64,000 bases of DNA from an uncultured Oscillospiraceae bacterium. Its GTDB lineage: Bacteria; Bacillota; Clostridia; Oscillospirales; Ruminococcaceae. Positions 16,001-23,248 of the stretch are shown piece by piece (positions within the stretch are counted from its first letter, which is position 1; each line of letters begins with the position of its first letter). The notes under the pieces were generated by a model. It was not told the DNA's origin and made no database searches. It was given only the letters and a program-made list of their open reading frames with translations. Made by a program: the position numbers and the translations under genes. Location of the stretch: contig CAJUSD010000008.1 of the NCBI GenBank assembly GCA_910589145.1, forward strand, positions 1 to 64,000, given 5' to 3'.

Positions 16001-18182
16001 TGTTACAAAATTTGACGGAGGCTCTACCGTTACCGAAATCGTTACACGGGATATGCTTTCCGGTTATGATAAAACAGATTCCGGCAACGACAGCATAGGC
16101 AAACGCACCATTACGGTTTCCAGTAAAAAACATTCTGCTTCGACTAACTTTGTAATTACGGTAGAAGATCGTATTATTGGACTGGAAGTGGGAGCTCCCG
16201 ATCAGTTGGAATACGATGCAGGCGACAGCCGTTTAGATTTATCCGGCGGCTGGGTTGCCATGAAAATGCAGAGCGGGATTCCCCAGTCCAGAAGAACCCT
16301 TACCATGTCCATGCTTAATGTTACCAACAGCATTTTGAATAAAGCGGGCAGCTATCCAGTTAAAGTCAGTTATAATGGGTACAGCCTCGCCAAAGCATTT
16401 ACCATTGAAGTAGAACGCAGCAGCATTAACTGGTCCGATGGTGACTGGTATCCGGTTGACAGTGATCCTGATTCTGGGGATTTCGGACTTTCTCTGAGTA
16501 CGTCCAGCCTAGTGGGCTCCCATGAAAAGAGCGATATCCGTTTAGTCGTAGGGGATGTTTCCGGCAGCGACTACAATACCCTTGAAAATTACATGGATGA
16601 CCGCAGCTTCGACGACTATGAACTAATGGATTTGAGCCTCTATGATGACTATACTGGGGAACAGATTGCCATCAGGAGCGGTAAATCTGTTACCATTTAT
16701 ATCCCATATCCGTCTGGAACGTCCTCCAGCCGTCATGTTTTTACCGTTTACCATCTTGTAAACGGAAGAATCCGCACAGAGACGGTCAGCGCCCAAAGCA
16801 GCCATCTGAAAATAACGGTCAATTCATTAAGCCCCTTCGCCGTTGCCTGGAAGCGCAAGAGTACCAGTTCCGGCGGTTCCTCCGGCGGAAGTTCCGGGGG
16901 CGGGAACCTTTCTGATGCAATCCAGCACCAACGAGAAATGGATGAATTCTGGGACGATGTTGCTGATACGCTGGAAGACACCAATTCCGGCAGGACAGTC
17001 CTTGTAGATGCGGGCGATTATGACTATTTCCCAACCCGCGTCTTTAATGCAATCAGAAACCGCGACATTACCTTAAAAATTCAGAATGACAACACAAAAA
17101 CCATTGTTCTTAATGGGAAAAACCTGCCAAAGACCAGTTCCCTGAAAACAAGTTATACCATGTCCGAACTGTATAAAGCAGTGCAGGAGCTGTCCTCTGG
17201 TTCTTCCTCCAATTCTAATTCTTCCGGGACGTTTTCCGGTTCACTGGAGGAATTGTGGAGCGATGTTGTGAAATCCCTGAAATCCTATCAGGAAGGCACC
17301 ACCATTACCATTAACGCCAAAGACAACGAAGCAATTCCCAAAACAGTCCTGGATGCCATTCGTGGACGGAACATTACCATGAAGCTGAAAAGTGACGATT
17401 ACCCCCAGATGACCTTTAACGGGTTGGAAATGCCTGTAGATTTGGGCAGCAAAAAGCAGTATACACTCAACGAACTGTACAACTCGGCTGTTCCGGCTTC
17501 CATCAGCGATCTGGAAAGCCTGTGGAGCGATGTTGTAGAAAACCTGAAATCCTATAAATCCGGCGCACGCGTTACGATTAACGCCGGAAATAATACCTTT
17601 ATTCCTGAAACCCTGCTTGACGCTATCCGGGGCCGCAATGTCACAATAGACATAAAAAGCGATTATACCTCTGAAATGATTACCCTGAACGGTTCTTCAA
17701 TGCCTAAGAACCTGAGCGGGGAAAGATTCTATACCATTTCACAAATTGCAAACCGGGCAAAATCCGGCGGCATCATTATTCCCAATACCGGAAATCCAGC
17801 TGAAGATAATTTCAACAACACCAATATTGGCGGCGGGACAGCAAACAGGCCAGCTTCCAGTGCTGTACTGCCCCAGGGAAGCGGCGGACAGCAGAATTCA
17901 TCTTCCCAGTCCTCGATGGTTTCTTCTCCTTCCGGGACAGGAGGCATTTCCTCCGGATCTTCTCAAAGTTCCTCTAAAATTGTTGCTCCTCCGTCTGTCA
18001 ATATAAATCCTCCCCTTGAGGGCAGCGATAAAGACACAGTTCCATCCATTGAAGGTACAGAACAAACAGAAAGTGCCTTGCCAAAAGTGATTATTGGCAT
18101 TATGATTTTTGCAATTTTACTTGTAATAGGAATCCTTGCATTCCTGCTCAGTGGAAAACGCCCACGTCAAAAGATAAAATAA
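13086..18182 (+). CDS. Giant cell-surface protein: inactive transglutaminase-like domain, MBG repeats, C-terminal anchor
   Basis: A 1698-residue exported protein. Residues 1-33 are a signal peptide. Residues about 60-140 resemble a transglutaminase core with the His (AAHSWN, H117) and Asp (WYAVDVE, D132) kept, but NAASF stands where the catalytic Cys motif should be, so it is probably inactive. MBG-type beta domains follow (VYGDKDPVFTY near 200; TYGEDDPQPQF near 450; further units near 615 and 695) with a YDG-like unit (KPYDGTALVP, near 270) and a Ser/Thr/Pro linker (350-435). Two Ig-like domains occupy about 965-1115. Three about 90-residue repeats (near 1284, 1386 and 1475: LWSDVV ... LDAIRGRN ... 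LNGxxMP) precede a Ser-rich stalk and one membrane helix (about 1662-1685) with a basic tail. An IPNTG at about 1563 lies too far from the end to be a sortase signal. Confidence 0.85.
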   Translation: MKKNLNAWKRTISSIAAFAVVMSLGGPFTAAYGVEYPKTPPTSQGETQQETGNVSAAEWEKSAVEAIGTASGRDAVEKIYDYLRTQTNKNAASFNTLAKKYNLACNIVNGTFSGAAHSWNVVQLDKAWYAVDVEKGVLLAGSKTAVSGENSFSDLYLTDDNTVALSETNQVVTLTITPNVLKKVYGDKDPVFTYAVNGGNVELDGALSRESGEDVKSYSITLGSLKIKDSTKANLYKLVLADNAPKFDITKRELNISGVTLQDVSKPYDGTALVPVQQIALGNISGKDDVSIDLTKVKAVVASEKAGDYKEIALTEFVLQGNKAENYFIPQSVIVPKDFSIKPVEDQTPEVEGTDDSASNSTPNSDKDVASSLDSSSTTSSSETSNSTSESNTDSSGSPSQTAPSDSSSSGSQPNPSEPAPPSDGGQTTPDGKTTVVITVDSLDKTYGEDDPQPQFTPSVEIELKGEISREAGSDAGTYAYTLGTLAPVSPEYKLELANNNAALTIYPQEVTVSIPNQYKYMGEADKAIQYVLSKSMPVTGAIERAKGDAVGKYAYSIGTLAPANEADKKNYTFVLSKTVGMFEILDTGSAIPSQKTQVFVTPDSKEKTFGEPDPEPSYKLSQAIAVEGKLTRKTGEDAGSYAYTLDGLKPASDLFELVLAESQTPASLTILPKTVQVSFQSQTKIYGDKDPDPIYQLGETIEVKGKPGREPGEDVLNGHPYPYTLGTLEPVSRNYKLAADNNSAALTIAPRTVDIFFRRPASNDVEFNYSSGMAFVEYDGKAKGVEAFYQTARGEESRVSVLYNGSSDMPKEQGTYDLSIAIEDPNYILSNKDLAITQMMIRRKTFSSVDVSRTLSKDDTSRKFIPLTQFGVPANAFQYVYVYNMEGDYIFDDSVQPEIKNGNLYYQIHSGLSVGMEGSIVLRLLDNPSYGFNEFRLKISVGEQGYEITLQNPPSKVTLGNDIALSNNFKLVTKFDGGSTVTEIVTRDMLSGYDKTDSGNDSIGKRTITVSSKKHSASTNFVITVEDRIIGLEVGAPDQLEYDAGDSRLDLSGGWVAMKMQSGIPQSRRTLTMSMLNVTNSILNKAGSYPVKVSYNGYSLAKAFTIEVERSSINWSDGDWYPVDSDPDSGDFGLSLSTSSLVGSHEKSDIRLVVGDVSGSDYNTLENYMDDRSFDDYELMDLSLYDDYTGEQIAIRSGKSVTIYIPYPSGTSSSRHVFTVYHLVNGRIRTETVSAQSSHLKITVNSLSPFAVAWKRKSTSSGGSSGGSSGGGNLSDAIQHQREMDEFWDDVADTLEDTNSGRTVLVDAGDYDYFPTRVFNAIRNRDITLKIQNDNTKTIVLNGKNLPKTSSLKTSYTMSELYKAVQELSSGSSSNSNSSGTFSGSLEELWSDVVKSLKSYQEGTTITINAKDNEAIPKTVLDAIRGRNITMKLKSDDYPQMTFNGLEMPVDLGSKKQYTLNELYNSAVPASISDLESLWSDVVENLKSYKSGARVTINAGNNTFIPETLLDAIRGRNVTIDIKSDYTSEMITLNGSSMPKNLSGERFYTISQIANRAKSGGIIIPNTGNPAEDNFNNTNIGGGTANRPASSAVLPQGSGGQQNSSSQSSMVSSPSGTGGISSGSSQSSSKIVAPPSVNINPPLEGSDKDTVPSIEGTEQTESALPKVIIGIMIFAILLVIGILAFLLSGKRPRQKIK

Positions 18183-18217
18183 AAAATCATTTTTTGCCAA
18201 CTTTTGTATGATATTTT

Positions 18218-18266
18218 TTGAGCCGGCCGGCAAAAAAGCCGGCCAACTCAAATTTTCATTTTTTAT
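18218..18266 (+). terminator. Terminator of the surface-protein gene
   Basis: TTGAGCCGGCCGGC and GCCGGCCAACTCAA pair across an A6 loop with a small mismatch, followed by T-rich sequence. Confidence 0.8.
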
Positions 18267-18278
18267 TTTCTTTTCCTA

Positions 18279-18307
18279 TTGACATTTGCATAGAAATTTA
18301 GTATAGT
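18279..18307 (+). promoter_or_regulatory. Sigma-A promoter of the sigma-factor gene
   Basis: TTGACA (18279-18284), a 17-base spacer and TATAGT (18302-18307). Transcription near 18314 leaves a leader of about 35 bases to ATG 18349. Confidence 0.85.
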
Positions 18308-18348
18308 ATGTAAAGAAGTAGTTGTGGAAGGGATTCTTTCGTGCATAG

Positions 18349-18957
18349 ATGAAAACTCCAAACATAAAAGAAACGCAGTCCATGAACAATGAGAATACTT
18401 CTATATCTGGTTCAATACCTGATGTGTCAGAATTGGTAGCGGATTACAGGCCGCTGGTCTATGCAATTGCTTCTCGATATTACGGGATGGAATTTGATGA
18501 TTTGGTACAAGAAGGTATGTTGAGCTTATTGAATGCTGCAAAGTGTTTTGATCCTTCTCAGGGCAGTTCTTTTGGTTCTTTTGCCGCCTTATGTATTCAC
18601 CGCAGGCTGGCGGCTGCTGTGGCAAAACAGCAGGGGAAACGACGGGAAGAAATTTCTGTTTCACAACTTTCCCCTGAAGAAGAAAAAGTATTTGCAAAGC
18701 TTACTGAATTAGGGGGAGATTTTGCAAACAGCCCTGAAAACCTTGTTATCCAGCAAGAGGATGATGCTGCCTGGCAGAAAAAACTGGATGATCTTCTTTC
18801 TAAAAAGGAGATGCAAATAGTCCGGCTTTATCTTGAAGGCTGCTCCTATCAAAAAATTGCCGATGAATTGAAAACCTCTGTAAAAGCCGTAGATAATGGC
18901 TTACAACGTATTAAACGTAAATTGAGGAATTCTATGCAGCAGGAAAAAGATTTTTGA
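18349..18957 (+). CDS. RNA polymerase sigma-70 family factor (SigH-like size and layout)
   Basis: A 202-residue alternative sigma factor. Region 2 is clear (about 28-85: YRPLVYAIASRYYGMEFDDLVQEGMLSLL, shown here in two parts as YRPLVYAIASRYYG and MEFDDLVQEGM), followed by CIHRRLAAAVAKQQGKRRE. Region 4 (about 148-195: EMQIVRLYLEGCSYQKIADE, then VKAVDNGLQRIKRKLR) is a -35-binding helix-turn-helix. Length and motifs resemble sporulation SigH or related stress sigma factors; I cannot tell which. ATG 18349 is the first start after the promoter, although GGAAGGGA is rather far upstream; ATG 18382 is an alternative. No anti-sigma gene is adjacent. Confidence 0.85.
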   Translation: MKTPNIKETQSMNNENTSISGSIPDVSELVADYRPLVYAIASRYYGMEFDDLVQEGMLSLLNAAKCFDPSQGSSFGSFAALCIHRRLAAAVAKQQGKRREEISVSQLSPEEEKVFAKLTELGGDFANSPENLVIQQEDDAAWQKKLDDLLSKKEMQIVRLYLEGCSYQKIADELKTSVKAVDNGLQRIKRKLRNSMQQEKDF

Positions 18958-19077
18958 TTTAGGTTTCCTCTCTAACTTTTGTTTACCAGCCCTTTGGCTG
19001 AGTATATGCCCGTTAGCTTTAAGGCAGAGTTTCCATTGTGAGTAGTTCTCAATGCAGCGCTTTCCAAGAAACCTAAG
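18958..19077 (+). ncRNA. Candidate structured RNA / 5' leader of the zinc-ribbon gene
   Basis: TTAGGTTTC (18959-18967) pairs perfectly with GAAACCTAA (19068-19076), enclosing about 100 bases. Inside are the tetraloop hairpin CAGCC-CTTT-GGCTG (18988-19001) and a second hairpin CATTgtGAG/CTCAATG near 19033-19053. A closing stem around several local hairpins is the layout of a riboswitch or other cis-acting RNA. It ends 20 bases before the ribosome site of ATG 19111. I do not recognise it as a known class. The fold was read by eye only. Confidence 0.4.
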
Positions 19078-19110
19078 GGCAAATTTATAATCAAAGCGAG
19101 GTAATTACCA

Positions 19111-19395
19111 ATGTACACTGACAAGACTTTGAAATGCAAAGAGTGCGGCAATGAGTTCATTTTCTCTGCTGGCGAGCAGGAATTCTATGCTCAGAGAGGT
19201 TTTGTAAACGAGCCTCAAAGATGTAAAGCCTGCCGTGATGCCCGTAAAAATGCGAACGGTACCGCTCGTGAGATGTTTACCGCTATCTGCGCTGAATGCG
19301 GCAAAGAAGCCAGGGTTCCTTTTAAACCCTCCGGTGATCGTCCTGTTTATTGCAGCGAGTGTTTCGCAAAGAGAAATAACGGCGGCAACGAATAA
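19111..19395 (+). CDS. Small double zinc-ribbon protein
   Basis: A 94-residue soluble protein with two zinc ribbons. The first uses LKCKECGNEF (Cys pair about 9 and 12) with QRCKACRDARK (about 37-47). The second uses CAECGKEARVPF (about 60-71) with YCSECFAKR (about 80-88). The second type (CxxCG..VPF.P....YC..C) is common in small CxxC ribbon proteins that bind nucleic acid or act as translation or stress-linked accessory factors. The exact role is unknown. GAGGT precedes ATG 19111. It has a structured leader and a strong terminator, suggesting an abundant, independently controlled transcript. Confidence 0.85.
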   Translation: MYTDKTLKCKECGNEFIFSAGEQEFYAQRGFVNEPQRCKACRDARKNANGTAREMFTAICAECGKEARVPFKPSGDRPVYCSECFAKRNNGGNE

Positions 19396-19406
19396 TTTGC
19401 ATGGGA

Positions 19407-19435
19407 ACGCCCTGGCGAAAGCCAGGGCGTTTTTT
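19407..19435 (+). terminator. Terminator of the zinc-ribbon gene
   Basis: The 10-bp perfect stem ACGCCCTGGC/GCCAGGGCGT with a GAAA loop is followed by five T. Confidence 0.95.
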
Positions 19436-19438
19436 GTG

Positions 19439-19818
19439 GAAAGTTTATGGGGCGGGCACAGCCTAAGATGACCGCAAGCTAAAGCAGATTAAAAAGGTTT
19501 GAAGAGTCCAGAGGAACTTTCCTAAAAAGTTCCTTTGGTCGCCCTCCGCAGAGGGCGAAATACCCCAGCTTGCTGAAAGCAAATATAAAGCATACCAAAG
19601 AGACAGATAATTAACCATTTCGTCAGTATTTAAATAAAAAGCCCGCTGGAATTGCTCAGGGGGTGGGATAAGATTGGGATTGGAACCAGTTTAGGGCGTG
19701 CAGCCCCATTATGGCGGGCTTCTTCCTCTGTGTCAAACTCCGCAGAGTTTGACGAAGCTTTTAGTTTCCTCTTGCAGCCATCCAACAAACCAACGGTTTG
19801 CCATGATGGCGTACCTAA
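19439..19818 (+). repeat. Dispersed structured repeat, copy A (full length)
   Basis: It starts just after a terminator and ends in GATGGCGTACCTAA. It aligns throughout with copy C (26411-26787) and with the reverse complement of copy B (20849-21224). Hairpin modules: AGAGGAACTTT/AAAGTTCCTTT (19510-19536), CGCCCTC/GAGGGCG (19540-19557), a stem pairing AAGCCCGC with GCGGGCTT around a G-rich segment, GTCAAACTC/GAGTTTGAC, and AAACC/GGTTT inside a GCCATC/GATGGC pair. Open frames here (for example HPTNQRFAMMAYL) recur in copy C in two frames and are by-products of DNA conservation. Confidence 0.85.
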
Positions 19819-19895
19819 TACCGATAACCATCCAATTAACAATGTTTTTTCCGAATTCACGTTACACTAAATCAAGGAAGGAAAAAGATATATCA

Positions 19896-20777
19896 ATGAT
19901 TATCAGCGCAAGCCGCCGAACTGATATCCCCGCATTATACAGCAAATGGTTTTTAAACCGTATTGCAGAAGGATATGTGTTTACCTATAACCCAATGAAT
20001 CCCAGCCAGCTCCGGCGGGTTCCTCTTACAAAGGATTCGGTAGACTGTATTGTGTTTTGGAGCAAGAACCCCCGTCCAATGCTGGAGCATCTCCATCTTT
20101 TAGAAGGATACGCCTATTATTTTCAATTTACCCTTACTCCCTATGGAACAGATATTGAGCCCAGTCTTCCGCCTAAAAGTAATTTGATTTCCGTTTTTCA
20201 GGAATTATCTGAACGTCTTGGCATAGGCAGGGTAATCTGGCGCTATGATCCTATCTTGTTCACAAAAACCTATTCCCTGGAGTTCCATTTGAAGGAATTT
20301 GCCCGGATGGCGCAGGAGCTGGCAGGCAAAACAAACCGATGTGTTATCAGTTTTGTTGACCCTTATATGAAAAAGCGGAAAAATTTCCGAATGTTTGGAA
20401 TAGAAGTCCCTGATCTGCCGCAAATAAAAATCCTTGCATCAGAATTTTCTAAAATTGCCTCCTTCTATGGAATGGTCCTTCAATCCTGCGCGGAAGAAAT
20501 GAATCTGGAGGATTACGGCATTTCCCATGGAGCCTGTATTGATGGGGAACTGATTGAACGGATTACAGGAAAACAATTTAGCTTCCGCAGAGACAAAAAT
20601 CAACGCCCTGCCTGTCATTGTGCGGAAAGCGTTGATATAGGCGTTTATAACTCCTGTACCCTTGGCTGCCGTTACTGTTATGCCAGCGGCCGGGATGAAA
20701 CTATTTTGGCAAATGTACAGAATTATTCTTTGCGTTCTCCGCTGCTTTGCGGAAGGCTTCCTGATAATTTGGTATAA
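19896..20777 (+). CDS. DUF1848 family protein with C-terminal cysteine cluster
   Basis: A 293-residue protein of the DUF1848 family. It begins with the characteristic MIISASRRTDIPALYSKWF and has VFWSKNPRPML near 57. It ends with a cysteine cluster, CHCAE then CTLGCRYCYASGRDE (about 255-280), which may hold an iron-sulfur cluster. The family is related in outline to radical-enzyme or photolyase-like iron-sulfur proteins, but its reaction is unknown. The frame runs back to 19698 inside repeat copy A. The conserved N-terminus fixes ATG 19896, with GGAAGGA upstream. The gene lies between inverted repeat copies A and B, so it may be a transferred or invertible cargo. Confidence 0.85.
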   Translation: MIISASRRTDIPALYSKWFLNRIAEGYVFTYNPMNPSQLRRVPLTKDSVDCIVFWSKNPRPMLEHLHLLEGYAYYFQFTLTPYGTDIEPSLPPKSNLISVFQELSERLGIGRVIWRYDPILFTKTYSLEFHLKEFARMAQELAGKTNRCVISFVDPYMKKRKNFRMFGIEVPDLPQIKILASEFSKIASFYGMVLQSCAEEMNLEDYGISHGACIDGELIERITGKQFSFRRDKNQRPACHCAESVDIGVYNSCTLGCRYCYASGRDETILANVQNYSLRSPLLCGRLPDNLV

Positions 20778-20848
20778 ACCGGGCGATATATCCTCGAATT
20801 AACACTCACCAGGGCAAGATGCTATTCTAATAATAAGGGTTTCGGTTC

Positions 20849-21224
20849 TAGGTACGCCATCATGGCAAACCGTTGGTTTGCCATGATGGCTGCAAGGGAA
20901 AACTTTCAGCTTTGTCAAACTCTGCGGAGTTTGACAAAAAGGAAGAAGCCCGCCTAATGGGGTGCCCCCCAGAAGCTGGTTCCAATCCCAATCTTATCCC
21001 ACCCCCTGAGCAATTCCAGCGGGCTTTTTATTTAAATACTGACGAAGCTTAGGTAGGGTTTCTTTTTTCTTTAGCAAGCAGGGGTATTTCGCGCCTGCGG
21101 GCGCGACCAGGGCTGTCTGCCCTGGACCCGACAGGGGGCTTTTTAGGAAAGCCCCCTTGACCCGAAACCTTTTTAATCCGCCCTAGCTTGTACTCATCTT
21201 AGCTCTCTCGCAAATTTACTTTTC
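20849..21224 (-). repeat. Dispersed structured repeat, copy B (inverted relative to A)
   Basis: It reads as the reverse complement of copies A and C. Bases 20976-21046 are an exact 71-base inverted match to 19619-19689 in copy A. Its hairpin modules differ in sequence but keep position: AGGGGGCTTT/AAAGCCCCCT (21133-21157) and CGCGCC/GGCGCG (21090-21105), with an extra CCAGGGC/GCCCTGG (21107-21125) absent from A and C. It fills most of the 536-base gap between the DUF1848 and DUF4241 genes. Confidence 0.85.
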
Positions 21225-21272
21225 TTTTTTTAACAAAATAATATTAAAGGGGTAGAAATTGAAAAAATGGCA

Positions 21273-21281
21273 TGGTATAAT
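21273..21281 (+). promoter_or_regulatory. Extended -10 promoter of the DUF4241 operon
   Basis: TGGTATAAT is an extended -10 element, 32 bases upstream of ATG 21314. No good -35 is visible, which is usual for this type. Confidence 0.5.
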
Positions 21282-21313
21282 TCACTCATAAATGGATGGA
21301 AGGGGGATAACCC

Positions 21314-22072
21314 ATGGCTCCAACAACAGAATGGACACAGCTTTATAACCAGAAAAGAACTTGGATACGTTGTCCCAATGATCTCAACGCATACTTCTCT
21401 GACAAGGAGGTTTGCGGGAAGGCAATCGATCAAATCTCTCTAGGCGAAATATCCTTTCCAACAGGGGAAATTCTGGCACGAGATCCTTTAACATATATGA
21501 GCCGGGATCAACAGCCATATTTGCAAAAAGTTCCAGCAGGGAAATACGAGGCGGAAGCCTGCATTATACTTCCAGAGAATGGAAACTATGCCCGTTTTGC
21601 CGCTGTACGTGTATGTTTTACAAACCATCCTGCATTGTATCATGAAGAAGCTTTGACAGGGGAGGAGGATTTAGTTCATCTGCGGGAAGGAGAATATTTT
21701 GGCTTTAACGTGGATGCAGGTCTCGCCTGTGTTTGTGATGTTAAAGTAAGAGATGCTTTTTGTGATTTTATGGATGAATGGGAACAGGAACGTCCTGGGG
21801 ATAATTTATATGATGATTATTTCTCCTCGCTGTTTGTGTTGAATTCCCGCATGAATCCAAAGTATCAACGCAATGGGGGAGATTGGATTAATTGGAAAAT
21901 CCCAAATACAAACTATTCTTTGCCCATTTTTCCAAGTGGATTTGGAGATGGGGCGTATCCGATGTATTTTGGCTATGATGCCAGAGGGAAAATCTGTCAA
22001 ATAGTAGTCCAGTTTATAGATATTGAATTGGCATACCAGAAAAACGACCCAGAGCAGGAGACAGAAATTTAA
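21314..22072 (+). CDS. DUF4241 domain-containing protein
   Basis: A 252-residue soluble protein matching DUF4241. The family pattern is visible: ISFPTGEILARDPLTY (about 45-60), VPAGKYEAEACIILP (about 72-86), then FGFNVDAGLACVCDV, and a C-terminal segment ending IFPSGFGDGAYPMYFGYDARGKI (read in parts: FPSGFGDGAYPMYFGYD). The function is unknown; in other genomes members occur as scattered accessory genes, sometimes in immunity-like clusters. ATG 21314 follows AAGGGGG. The next gene starts 30 bases downstream on the same strand, and both start just past repeat copy B. Confidence 0.75.
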   Translation: MAPTTEWTQLYNQKRTWIRCPNDLNAYFSDKEVCGKAIDQISLGEISFPTGEILARDPLTYMSRDQQPYLQKVPAGKYEAEACIILPENGNYARFAAVRVCFTNHPALYHEEALTGEEDLVHLREGEYFGFNVDAGLACVCDVKVRDAFCDFMDEWEQERPGDNLYDDYFSSLFVLNSRMNPKYQRNGGDWINWKIPNTNYSLPIFPSGFGDGAYPMYFGYDARGKICQIVVQFIDIELAYQKNDPEQETEI

Positions 22073-22102
22073 GGAGCCGAAAGCAGAAAGGAAAAGACAC
22101 CT

Positions 22103-23227
22103 ATGAGTTATGACAAGCATAGTAAAGAGCATGAACTTTTAGAGAAAATCGAGGAATTAATTCAGGAGGGCACCGATACCTACCGCCAGGGGAATTCTTT
22201 GGAAATTCCTGCATGGGATGTGTCCATCCAGGTGGAAATAAACCAGCTTTCAGATAATGGGGCAGTAATAAATTATTATTTGGATTCCCCCCAGTGGGAT
22301 CGGCAGGTTTTTGAATGTTGTGCAGGGGCAGGGCAGGATCAGCAGATGGCGATTGGCATGGCACAGGGAAGCTTTGTGTTTGGTATGTTGGATGGTATAC
22401 GCGCTATGGCCCAGGAAGCCCCGCTTTCAGAAATGGAAACTGAGTTTGCCGATTCCCGCCATGAATGGGAAGTCTACCAAAGCAACCTGGTAGGCATGGG
22501 GGATATGCCCCAGGATACAGATGCTGAGAATATATGGGAACTGCTCCAGGATGAAATTCAAAAACGTATTGGGGGACAAAAGCTGTGTTATGTGAAAGCG
22601 TACTGCGCTAAAAACGGGGATGAAATTATAGGGGAATGTCGCATAAACGACATGCCTATCCCGGAGCTTGGGAAAATCATGTCAGACTATGCCCGGAGCT
22701 GGAAAACAAAAGGCTTTGGCTCTCAAAAACAGTTTTTCTTCCTGCTGCAAAAGGAAGAAACCCATATTCCTTATCCCTACACAGAAGAAGATATTGCAGA
22801 AGCTGTCCATATGGCAATATCCCTTTACCATAAGTGTATAAACGATGAATCTGATACCCGTTACCTGGAACTGCTGCAAGAAGAGCTGGAGGACAGCGAC
22901 CTGGTAGAAGAACTGAGGAACTTCCTGCCGGAGATGTGCGCACAGCATGCCTTTCCAGCAATCCAATGCGGAGAGAAAATAGGGATCTGCTGTGGGGATG
23001 TCCAGACAGATGTATATAAAACTCAGCTTGCCAGTTATTATTTTATCTATAAGGCCCTTGTAAAAGAATTATATGACGATTTCCCAAACGAGCTGTTCAG
23101 CGCGTTGGTCAGTACCAGCTCTATGTATAATGCAGTAAGCGGGGCAAAGAAAAAAGGGGCAGATCTGGAGAAAGGCGGGAAACTGTTTATCAGTTATGGC
23201 TTTTCTAACAATTATCAGCTTCGCTAG
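22103..23227 (+). CDS. Uncharacterised soluble protein, DUF6348-like
   Basis: A 374-residue acidic soluble protein with no membrane segment or signal peptide. The N-terminal part resembles DUF6348 (EIPAWDVSIQVEINQLSDNG; Gly-rich QQMAIGMAQGSFVFGMLDGI). The middle (IGGQKLCYVKAYCAKNGDEI) and the helical C-terminal part are not assigned. The family call is from memory and moderate. It follows the DUF4241 gene by 30 bases, with AAGGA before ATG 22103, and runs into ktrB 21 bases downstream, so it is transcribed with the potassium system. The link may be accidental or physiological. Confidence 0.55.
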   Translation: MSYDKHSKEHELLEKIEELIQEGTDTYRQGNSLEIPAWDVSIQVEINQLSDNGAVINYYLDSPQWDRQVFECCAGAGQDQQMAIGMAQGSFVFGMLDGIRAMAQEAPLSEMETEFADSRHEWEVYQSNLVGMGDMPQDTDAENIWELLQDEIQKRIGGQKLCYVKAYCAKNGDEIIGECRINDMPIPELGKIMSDYARSWKTKGFGSQKQFFFLLQKEETHIPYPYTEEDIAEAVHMAISLYHKCINDESDTRYLELLQEELEDSDLVEELRNFLPEMCAQHAFPAIQCGEKIGICCGDVQTDVYKTQLASYYFIYKALVKELYDDFPNELFSALVSTSSMYNAVSGAKKKGADLEKGGKLFISYGFSNNYQLR

Positions 23228-23248
23228 AAAGTTTTGGAGGATGAACCC

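Noticed and set aside
17765..17800. IPNTG in the giant surface protein as a sortase signal
   Set aside because: It lies about 130 residues from the C-terminus, with no membrane segment directly after it. The real end is a membrane helix with a basic tail.
19652..19895. Open frames inside repeat copy A, including a 66-codon extension of the DUF1848 frame, and similar frames at 26562-26851 in copy C
   Set aside because: Two different frames are conserved between copies, without ribosome sites, and both follow DNA-level conservation of hairpins. The DUF1848 family N-terminus starts at 19896.
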